A stretch of 8,878 bases of DNA from Lentzea sp. Lineage in GTDB: Bacteria; Actinomycetota; Actinomycetes; Mycobacteriales; Pseudonocardiaceae. The translations under genes were made by a program, and so were the position numbers. Each line of letters starts with the position of its first letter. Position 1 is the first letter of the stretch. Location of the stretch: contig JASLAV010000948.1 of NCBI GenBank assembly GCA_030146905.1, positions 1 to 8,878 on the forward strand. The letters run 5' to 3'. This document shows positions 1 through 5,144 of the stretch, piece after piece. The notes beneath the pieces were generated by a model. The model was given only the letters and a program-made list of their open reading frames with translations, was not told the DNA's origin and made no database searches.

Positions 1-690
1 TTCACGGGCTGGCGGCCCGGCATCGGGCTCGCGCGGCCAGGTGGAGAGGTGAGCGCCGCGCTGGTCACGCACCTGCACCGGGACCACACCGACGCGACGG
101 CCCTGGCCGAGGTGCTCACGGCGGGAGCACCGGTCCTCCGCCCGGCACGCGGGTACGGGGACGACGTGGACAACGTGGCGACGTTGCTGAGCGAGCGCGA
201 GCTGGTCGAGCACGAACTGGCCGCGCAGGTGGTGGACACCTGGGACGTGCGCGAGATCGGGCCGTTCAAGGTCACGGCCGTGCCGTCGATCGACGGGCTG
301 GGCGACCCGCAGCTGAACTGGGTGGTGGAGGCGGACGGGCAGCGCGTCTTCCACGGCGGCGACACGATGTTCCACGGCTGGTGGTGGCTGGTCGCGCGCC
401 GCTTCGCCCCGTTCGACGTGGCGTTCCTGCCCGCGAACGGCGCGGTGGTCGACGCGCCGCACCTGCAGCCGCCCAGCCCGGTGGCCGCGGCGATGGACCC
501 GCTCCAAGCCGCGGCGGCGGCGAAGATCCTCGGCGCCCGGCACGCCGTGCCGATCCACTACGAGGTGGAGCAGCCGGTGAAGCTGCCCGGCTACGTCGAG
601 GTCGCCGATCCGGAGAAGGAGTTCCGGGAGCACGCCGGACCGCGCGCGCAGGTGCTGGAAGTCGGCGAGTGGCTGGACCTCGCCGCGTGA
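1..690 (+). CDS. MBL-fold metallo-hydrolase, N-terminus cut by window edge
   Basis: This is a metallo-beta-lactamase-fold hydrolase. The frame is open from base 1 to the TGA at 688-690, giving 229 residues. The metal motif H-L-H-R-D-H (residues 24-29) lies close to the left edge, so the first beta strands, and therefore the true start, lie upstream. The GTG at 49, although preceded by GGAGAG, would leave only seven residues before the motif and is unlikely. Further fold landmarks are G-G-D-T (Asp121, the bridging-metal position) and a late His in V-P-I-H-Y (His186). The third His expected after the 'AVPA' strand is an Asp here (A-V-P-S-I-D, Asp98). This could be a subfamily trait or indicate altered metal binding. 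The overall pattern is like UlaG-type and other uncharacterised Zn hydrolases; the substrate is unknown. It converges with the phosphatase gene, with only 4 bp between them. Confidence 0.85.
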   Translation, partial: FTGWRPGIGLARPGGEVSAALVTHLHRDHTDATALAEVLTAGAPVLRPARGYGDDVDNVATLLSERELVEHELAAQVVDTWDVREIGPFKVTAVPSIDGLGDPQLNWVVEADGQRVFHGGDTMFHGWWWLVARRFAPFDVAFLPANGAVVDAPHLQPPSPVAAAMDPLQAAAAAKILGARHAVPIHYEVEQPVKLPGYVEVADPEKEFREHAGPRAQVLEVGEWLDLAA

Positions 691-694
691 GGCC

Positions 695-1288
695 CTAGAT
701 CTCGACGCCCGCCCACGAACGGCACACCCAGCCGTCGCCGTCGGACTCCAGCACGACGACGCCGGTGTTCGGCAGCAGGTTCTCCGCCAGTTCCACCGGG
801 ACGTTGGACGCCAGCGCCAGCGCGCCCATCCTCCCGGCGCCGCCGTGGGTCACGACCACGACCGTGCCGTCCTGGCGGATCGACTCGATGGCGGCCAGGA
901 ACCGGTCCAGGACCTGCTGCCCGGTCTCGCCGTCGCCGGGGAACGGCACGTCCAGCGCGCCTTCAGCCCACTGGATCACGGTGTCGAGGTAGGTCTTGTA
1001 CGCCTCGGTGTCGTTGCGACCCTCGAGCGAGCCGACCTGGATCTCGTGGATGCCCTCCAAGATCTGGACGGGCAGGCCGAAGCGTTCGGCGGTCGGGGCG
1101 GCGGTCTGCTGGGCGCGCAGGCCGATGCTCGCGTAGACGGCGGTGACGGACTCGCCCGCCAGCGAGTCGGCGAGCTCGCGGGCCTGCTTGTGCCCCAGTT
1201 CGGTGAGCGGAGGGCCCGGCATGGCCGTGTCCAGCTTGCGTTCGATGTTCGACGCCGTCTCACCGTGCCTGACCAGCAGCAACCTCAC
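695..1288 (-). CDS. Histidine phosphatase family protein (phosphoglycerate mutase-like)
   Basis: This 197-residue protein belongs to the histidine phosphatase superfamily. The N-terminal L-V-R-H-G-E-T motif supplies the phospho-accepting His8 and Arg7. Arg58 (in L-R-A-Q-Q-T-A), Glu82 (I-H-E-I) and His148 (V-T-H-G-G) complete the usual catalytic pocket. The length is right for a small single-domain phosphatase. The substrate cannot be read from the sequence, and a glycolytic mutase role is not implied. The GTG start at 1288 shares a GTGA tetranucleotide with the pheA stop. An AAAGGG about 9 bases upstream, inside pheA, can serve as ribosome binding site, so the gene is probably translated by coupling to pheA. 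A pheA-phosphatase pair is also found in mycobacteria (from memory, Rv3838c-Rv3837c). The gene ends with TAG at 695-697. Confidence 0.9.
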   Translation of the reverse strand: MRLLLVRHGETASNIERKLDTAMPGPPLTELGHKQARELADSLAGESVTAVYASIGLRAQQTAAPTAERFGLPVQILEGIHEIQVGSLEGRNDTEAYKTYLDTVIQWAEGALDVPFPGDGETGQQVLDRFLAAIESIRQDGTVVVVTHGGAGRMGALALASNVPVELAENLLPNTGVVVLESDGDGWVCRSWAGVEI

Positions 1289-2175
1289 CCGCGCTCGCCC
1301 TTTCTGACAGCATCGACCCAGGAGGCGGCTGCGGCGAACTCGTCGTTGCGAGCCTCGGAGGGCTCGTGGTCGGCCTTCGGGAAGGACCCGAGGAACCGGA
1401 TCTCGTGCGAGTGTCGGTGCAGCGCGGCCAGCGCGTCACCGATCCTCGGTTCTGCGATGTGCCCCTCGACGTCGATGTAGAAGCGGTACGTCCCCAGTTT
1501 GCCCTTCGTGGGACGTGATTCGAGGCCGGTGAGATTGATGCCACGCAGCGCGAGCTCGGTCAGCAGCTCTGACAGCACGCCCACGCGGTCCGGCGTGGTC
1601 ACCACGACGCTCGTGCGGTCGGCGCCGGTCGGCGCCGGGAGCTGACCCGGCCGGCGCAGCAGCAGGAACCTGGTGCGCGCGTCGGGCACGTCGAGGACGT
1701 CCGTGGCGTACTCGTCCAGCTTGTAGTGGTGCACGGCCACGGGCGCGGTCACGGCGGCGTCGAACTCGCCGCGCTCCACGGCGGCGGCGGCCGCGGCGGT
1801 CGACGAGGTGGCGATCGAGGTGACGCCGGGCAGCTCGGCCGCGATCCACTCGCGGACCTGGGCCAGCGCGTGCGGGTGCGAGGCGATCGTGCGGATCTCG
1901 GTGGTGCCGGGACGCACCAGGACGCTGAACCGGACGTCCAGCACGGTCTCGGCCACCGCGACGACCGGTTCGTCGCGCACGAGGGTGTCGAGCGTGGCCG
2001 GCACGGCGCCTTCGACGGAGTTCTCGATCGGCACGCACGCGAACTCGGTCTCGCCCTTGCGCAGCGCGGCGATGGCGAGCGGGATGGTCTCGACGGGCAC
2101 GAGCTCACCGGCGAACCGCATCGCGGCCTGCTCCGTGAAGGTCCCCTGTGGTCCGAAGTACGCAATGCGAGGCAC
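1285..2175 (-). CDS. pheA: Prephenate dehydratase
   Basis: This enzyme converts prephenate to phenylpyruvate, the committed step of phenylalanine synthesis, in the cytosol. The 296-residue protein has the standalone bacterial layout. The catalytic periplasmic-binding-like domain (about 1-180) begins with Y-F-G-P-Q-G-T-F and contains V-P-I-E-N-S (48-53), a Ser/Thr-Ala-rich segment near 123-132, and the T-R-F motif (168-170) with the catalytic Thr. The ACT regulatory domain (about 188-265) carries L-E-S-R-P (218-222), the phenylalanine-binding motif, so feedback inhibition by Phe is expected. The 'GALV' ACT motif reads G-V-L-S (199-202). There is no chorismate mutase domain. The GTG at 2175 is the only start codon before an in-frame upstream stop (TGA at 2211-2209 on the minus strand), so the start is certain. 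No good Shine-Dalgarno precedes it. The gene is first in a unit with the phosphatase. Confidence 0.97.
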   Translation of the reverse strand: MPRIAYFGPQGTFTEQAAMRFAGELVPVETIPLAIAALRKGETEFACVPIENSVEGAVPATLDTLVRDEPVVAVAETVLDVRFSVLVRPGTTEIRTIASHPHALAQVREWIAAELPGVTSIATSSTAAAAAAVERGEFDAAVTAPVAVHHYKLDEYATDVLDVPDARTRFLLLRRPGQLPAPTGADRTSVVVTTPDRVGVLSELLTELALRGINLTGLESRPTKGKLGTYRFYIDVEGHIAEPRIGDALAALHRHSHEIRFLGSFPKADHEPSEARNDEFAAAASWVDAVRKGERG

Positions 2176-2181
2176 CCGCTC

Positions 2182-2212
2182 ACAGTAGAGGCGCGAATCA
2201 CGCCTGTGTCAG
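2182..2212 (-). promoter_or_regulatory. Candidate pheA promoter, possibly giving a leaderless mRNA
   Basis: On the minus strand CTGACA (2212-2207, five of six matches to TTGACA) is followed after 17 bases by TCTACT (2189-2184), or after 19 bases by TACTGT (2187-2182), which fits the actinobacterial TAnnnT pattern. Either -10 would start transcription within a few bases of the pheA GTG at 2175, leaving almost no leader. The absence of a clear Shine-Dalgarno agrees with this. It is predicted from sequence only. Confidence 0.4.
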
Positions 2213-2217
2213 GGGCC

Positions 2218-2246
2218 GAACCTGGTTCCGCAGAGACCGTTCGAAC
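2218..2246. promoter_or_regulatory. Palindromic GAAC/GTTC half-sites upstream of the macro-domain gene
   Basis: Two perfect palindromes sit 10 bp apart in the divergent region: GAACCTGGTTC (2218-2228) and GTTCGAAC (2239-2246). They use the same four-base half-site in opposite arrangements. The spacing does not match the actinobacterial LexA box (GAAC-N4-GTTC), since the first has three central bases. An alternative reading is an ECF-sigma promoter with GAACC as -35 and CGTT (2238-2241) as -10, 15 bp apart, which would fit expression of the rightward gene starting at 2262. The palindromes are seen; their function is inferred. Confidence 0.3.
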
Positions 2247-2261
2247 TGGAATGCTTGGGGC

Positions 2262-2828
2262 GTGCCCGCTCTAGCGCCTGAAATCGTGTTGTGCGCGGTC
2301 GACGAACCCATGGCGAACGCCTGGCTCGCCGTCGCGGACGGACGCACCGGAGTACGGGTGCACCGGGGGTCCGTGCTGGACATCCACGCGCAAGCCGTCG
2401 TGAGCCCCGCCAACTCGCAGGGCTGGATGCGCGGTGGCATCGACGCCGTCTACGCCACGGCCTTCCCCCAGGTCGAGAACAACGTCCGCAGCGCGGTCCT
2501 CGCGCTGCACGGCGGTGAGCTCCCCGTGGGCGAGGCGCAGATCGTGGCGACGGGCGAGACGGAGCCGGCGTGGCTGATCAGCGCACCGACCATGCGCCTG
2601 CCGGGCGAGCTGCTGCCCGTCGACACCGTCCACCCCTACCTCGCCGCACGCGCCGTGCTGCGGCTGTGGCTCGACGGACGCCTGGAGGACGGCACGCCGA
2701 TCCGCCACGCCGTCCACACCATTGCGATGCCGGGGCTCGGCACCGGGGTGGGAGGCGTCGCGCCGTCCACGTGCGCCCACCAGGTGGCGGCCGCGTGGGA
2801 CGAGTCGTTCAAGCCCCTCCACGTCTAG
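2262..2828 (+). CDS. Macro-domain (ADP-ribose-binding-like) protein
   Basis: This 188-residue protein looks like a single macro domain, a fold that binds ADP-ribose or removes it from targets. After an initial strand (E-I-V-L-C-A-V-D) comes V-V-S-P-A-N-S-Q-G-W-M-R-G-G-I-D (46-61), which corresponds to the 'NAAN...GGGVD' nucleotide-binding loop. Near the C-terminus T-I-A-M-P-G-L-G-T-G-V-G-G (153-165) fits the second phosphate-binding loop. The loop reads SPANS rather than NAAN, which places it in a divergent branch; whether it hydrolyses or only binds ADP-ribose is open. I chose the GTG at 2262 because the frame upstream runs into pheA and is rich in unlikely residues. GTG 2286 and ATG 2310 are alternatives, the latter cutting into the first strand. 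It is divergent from pheA and convergent with the acetyltransferase gene. Confidence 0.75.
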   Translation: MPALAPEIVLCAVDEPMANAWLAVADGRTGVRVHRGSVLDIHAQAVVSPANSQGWMRGGIDAVYATAFPQVENNVRSAVLALHGGELPVGEAQIVATGETEPAWLISAPTMRLPGELLPVDTVHPYLAARAVLRLWLDGRLEDGTPIRHAVHTIAMPGLGTGVGGVAPSTCAHQVAAAWDESFKPLHV

Positions 2829-2842
2829 GGCCTGGATCGGTC

Positions 2843-2884
2843 TGTGCACAACCTGTGGACAAAGGTGTGGACACCTGTGGACTA
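2843..2884 (-). promoter_or_regulatory. Cluster of four phased DnaA-box-like 9-mers
   Basis: Read on the minus strand, four 9-mers lie in one orientation: TAGTCCACA (2884-2876), GTGTCCACA (2874-2866), TTGTCCACA (2862-2854) and TTGTGCACA (2851-2843). The third is identical to the consensus DnaA box of Streptomyces and mycobacteria; the other three differ by one base. They begin 10, 12 and 11 bp apart, about one helical turn each, so all would face the same side of the DNA. A 10-bp direct repeat, ACCTGTGGAC, recurs at 22 bp. The cluster fills the gap between two convergent genes and its last box covers the acetyltransferase stop codon. Neither dnaA nor dnaN is in the window, so it is not evidently oriC. 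Binding of DnaA is inferred. Confidence 0.5.
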
Positions 2885-3376
2885 CTGCCGTGGAGCGACC
2901 CATCGTTCCAGGTCCACCTCGTCCGTGATGGGGATGCCGAACTCACCCACAGCCGGGATCTCCGGCTTGAGCTTGCGCGCCTCCCGCACGGCGTCCGGCC
3001 TCAGCGCCGCGAGCTTGAAGCCACGCCGCTGGTAGAAGCGGATCGCGTCCAGGTTGTCGTTCGTGGTCGTCAGGCGCACCCGTGAGCAGCCGAGTGTGCG
3101 CGCCTGGCGAACCGCTGCGTCGACGAGCGCGGTGCCGACGCCGCGGCCCCGCCGCAGCGCGTCGACCGTGACGATTTCGAGCTGGTTGTTCGCCACCGCG
3201 TAGGTCAGCAGACCCAGCACGTGACCCTGCCTTTCCACGAGGAAGCCCGGCAGACTCGCGGGGAAGAACACCTCACCGTGCGCGACGGCGGTGTGCGCAC
3301 CCCATAGCTCGAGGACCAATCGAGCGACAACTATGCGATCTGCTTCCTCGATCGGCCTTACCGAGCCTTCTGCCAT
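2882..3376 (-). CDS. GNAT-family N-acetyltransferase
   Basis: This 164-residue protein has the single-domain GNAT fold and probably transfers an acetyl group from acetyl-CoA to an amine. Motif A, the pyrophosphate-binding loop, is R-R-G-R-G-V-G-T-A-L (75-84) after the strand L-E-I-V-T-V-D. Motif B follows with T-N-D-N-L-D-A-I-R-F-Y-Q-R-R-G-F (105-120), the usual 'N..A...Y...GF' pattern. The C-terminal I-P-I-T-D-E-V-D-L-E segment is common in small uncharacterised GNATs. The substrate (protein, antibiotic or small molecule) is not recognisable. The ATG at 3376 is the natural start; no strong Shine-Dalgarno precedes it. The gene is divergent from the response regulator, with 61 bp between their starts, and convergent with the macro-domain gene. 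Confidence 0.88.
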   Translation of the reverse strand: MAEGSVRPIEEADRIVVARLVLELWGAHTAVAHGEVFFPASLPGFLVERQGHVLGLLTYAVANNQLEIVTVDALRRGRGVGTALVDAAVRQARTLGCSRVRLTTTNDNLDAIRFYQRRGFKLAALRPDAVREARKLKPEIPAVGEFGIPITDEVDLERWVAPRQ

Positions 3377-3437
3377 GACAAGAACTGTCTCAATCCGAGT
3401 CTCACTCAGGAACAGCCATTCGACGTACGGTGGATTC
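3377..3437. promoter_or_regulatory. Divergent promoter region between acetyltransferase and response regulator
   Basis: This 61-bp gap must drive both flanking genes. It is visibly less GC-rich than its surroundings. It holds a direct repeat of GTCTCA (3387-3392 and 3399-3404, period 12 bp). A TACGGT (3426-3431) has the TAnnnT form of a -10 box and would place the start of transcription at the regulator's GTG (3438), but I see no matching -35. No DosR-type box (GGGACT-N4-AGTCCC) is present. Confidence 0.35.
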
Positions 3438-4055
3438 GTGCCAGTGCGCGTTTTGTTGGTTGACGATCACGAAGTAGTGCGCAGAGGACTGCGCGAGATG
3501 CTCGACGACGAGGAGGACATCTCCGTCGTCGCCGAGGCGGGTTCTGTCGGCGAGGCCGTCGTCAGGGCTCAGGCGACGCCGCCCGATGTGGCGGTTGTGG
3601 ACGTTCAGCTGCCGGACGGCAGTGGTGTGGACCTCTGCCGGACGCTGCGCGACCTCGGGATCCGCTGCCTGGTGCTGACCGCCTTCGACGACGAGGAGGC
3701 TCTGGTCGGGGCCATCATGGCCGGTGCGTCGGGATATCTGCTCAAGCAGGTCCGCGGGCAGGACGTCGTGACGGCGGTGCGCGAAGTCGCGGCAGGACGG
3801 TCCCTTCTGGACCCCGCCACCACAAGCCGGGTACTCGAACGGATGCGCAATCCGGCCCCGGTTGGCCTCACCGATCAGGAACAGCGCGTGTTGGAGCTCA
3901 TCGGTGAGGGCCTGACAAACCGCCAAATCGGTGAACGGTTGTTCCTCGCGGAGAAGACCGTGAAGAACTACGTGACGTCCGTGCTCTCCAAACTCGGCAT
4001 GGAACGGCGCACGCAAGCGGCCGCATGGGTGGCTAAACGGGGACGGACCAGGTGA
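3438..4055 (+). CDS. NarL/DevR-type response regulator
   Basis: This is a 205-residue two-component response regulator. The receiver domain (about 3-118) has the acidic pair Asp9-Asp10 (L-L-V-D-D-H), the phospho-accepting Asp55 (V-V-D-V-Q-L-P-D), Thr81 (L-T-A-F) and Lys103 (Y-L-L-K). The C-terminal LuxR-type helix-turn-helix (about 143-200) contains L-T-D-Q-E-Q-R-V-L-E-L-I-G-E-G-L and the recognition region K-T-V-K-N-Y-V-T-S-V-L, which closely follows DevR/DosR of mycobacteria. GTG 3438 gives M-P-V-R-V-L-L-V-D-D. GTG 3444, two codons later, is possible and lies better spaced from GGTGGA (3429-3434). The upstream extension of the frame overlaps the acetyltransferase and is unlikely. Its 3' end overlaps the convergent histidine kinase gene by 23 bp; that kinase is the probable partner. 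Confidence 0.93.
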   Translation: MPVRVLLVDDHEVVRRGLREMLDDEEDISVVAEAGSVGEAVVRAQATPPDVAVVDVQLPDGSGVDLCRTLRDLGIRCLVLTAFDDEEALVGAIMAGASGYLLKQVRGQDVVTAVREVAAGRSLLDPATTSRVLERMRNPAPVGLTDQEQRVLELIGEGLTNRQIGERLFLAEKTVKNYVTSVLSKLGMERRTQAAAWVAKRGRTR

Positions 4056-5139
4056 GCGTCGTCCCGTTCGGCGAACTCACGACGCGAAAATCGCCACTCG
4101 CGGACTTCGCCCGTTCGGCGAGGTGCCGCAATCCGCGTTGAGTGACGCCGGACGGGATCCCGCACCCGTTGTCCGCGACTCGCAGCAGCAGGTGCTTCTC
4201 GTCGCGCCGCACGTCGATCTGGACGTTCGTCGCCCCTGAGTGCCGCACGACGTTCGACAACGCCTCGCGCAACGCCGCCCGTGCGTCGTCGGCGTGCTTG
4301 CGCGGCACGTTCGCCAGGTCTCCGGCGACGTGCAGGCGCGGTGCGAACCCGAGCAGCTCGCCGGCTGTGCGGACCTCGGCCTTGATGGAGTCGTGCAGGT
4401 CGGCGGAGTCGGCGGGGTCGGTGTTGCGCAGCTTGCGGACGGTCGCGCGGACCTCGGCGATGGTCTCGTCGACCAGGTCGACGGCCTCGTTGATCCTGGC
4501 GCGCTGACCGGAGTCGAGGTTCTTGCCCAGCCGGCGTTCCAGCAGGCTGAGCTGCACTCCGGCGCCGTAGAGCCGCTGGATGATCACGTCGTGCAGGTCG
4601 CGGGCGATGCGTTCGCGCTCCTCGTAGACCGCGACGCGCTGCCGTGCGGTGAAGCCCTCCGACAGCACGACGGCGAGACCGGCCTGGGCGGCGAACGCCG
4701 ACAGCACGTCCACCGTCTCCTGCGTGAACGGCGGCTTGTCGCGCCTGCGGTAGACGGCCAGCGCACCGATCTTGCGGTCGGAGGTGCCGAACGGCGCCAC
4801 CGCGAACGGGCCGTAGCTCCGCAGCGCCTGCGGCACGTACGGGGCCGTGCGCGGGTCGTTCGTCACGTCGTCCGCCATCACCGGGACCCCGGTGCGCGCG
4901 GCCTTCGCGGCGGCGCTGCGCGGGCTGAGCACGGCGACGACCGGCTCACCGCTGGACGCCTCGACGGTCAGCGTGCCGTCGTCCTCCGCGGTGGCGAGCA
5001 TGGCCAGCCCGAGGTCGGCGTCCGCGATCTCCGCGGCCGCCTCCACCACGAGCCGCAGCACGTTCTCCGGGTCTTCCAGTGCCGCCGACGTGATCTCGGT
5101 GGACGCGACGAGCACGCGCCGCGCGAGGGAGGGGTCCAT
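4033..5139 (-). CDS. GAF-domain sensor histidine kinase (HisKA_3, DevS/DosS-like), last gene of the cyd unit
   Basis: This soluble two-component kinase has 368 residues from ATG 5139. A single GAF domain covers about 17-160. The dimerisation/phosphoacceptor region has E-R-I-A-R-D-L-H-D-V-I-I-Q-R-L-Y with His183, as in DevS/DosS. The HATPase domain (about 285-368) shows the N-box A-L-R-E-A-L-S-N-V-V-R-H and the G1 box V-A-D-N-G-C-G-I. No membrane segment is visible. The GAF domain contains no His and no Cys; the first His is the phosphoacceptor and the only Cys (326) is in the ATPase, so a haem ligand like that of DosS is missing. ATG 5139 has GAGG just upstream and starts 5 bp after the cydDC stop. 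TTG 5148 would instead overlap that stop as TTGA. Either way translation is probably coupled to cydDC. The convergent response regulator is the likely partner. Confidence 0.92.
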   Translation of the reverse strand: MDPSLARRVLVASTEITSAALEDPENVLRLVVEAAAEIADADLGLAMLATAEDDGTLTVEASSGEPVVAVLSPRSAAAKAARTGVPVMADDVTNDPRTAPYVPQALRSYGPFAVAPFGTSDRKIGALAVYRRRDKPPFTQETVDVLSAFAAQAGLAVVLSEGFTARQRVAVYEERERIARDLHDVIIQRLYGAGVQLSLLERRLGKNLDSGQRARINEAVDLVDETIAEVRATVRKLRNTDPADSADLHDSIKAEVRTAGELLGFAPRLHVAGDLANVPRKHADDARAALREALSNVVRHSGATNVQIDVRRDEKHLLLRVADNGCGIPSGVTQRGLRHLAERAKSASGDFRVVSSPNGTTLTWSVPV

Positions 5140-5144
5140 GGTCC

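Noticed and set aside
49..690. GTG at 49 as the start of the MBL hydrolase
   Set aside because: A GGAGAG precedes it, but only seven residues would come before HxHxDH, so the N-terminal strands would be missing. The frame is open to base 1.
2218..2228. LexA (SOS) box
   Set aside because: The central spacer is three bases, not four as in GAAC-N4-GTTC, and the flanks do not match.
2863..2876. Possible terminator hairpin AGGTG-TGGA-CACCT between convergent genes
   Set aside because: The stem is only 5 bp, with no T-run on either side, and the symmetry is explained by the DnaA-box-like repeats.
2843..2884. The DnaA-box cluster as the chromosomal origin oriC
   Set aside because: There are only four boxes in 42 bp, no AT-rich unwinding stretch, and no dnaA or dnaN gene in the window.
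3377..3437. DosR-type operator for the DevR-like regulator
   Set aside because: No GGGACT...AGTCCC palindrome is found in this gap.
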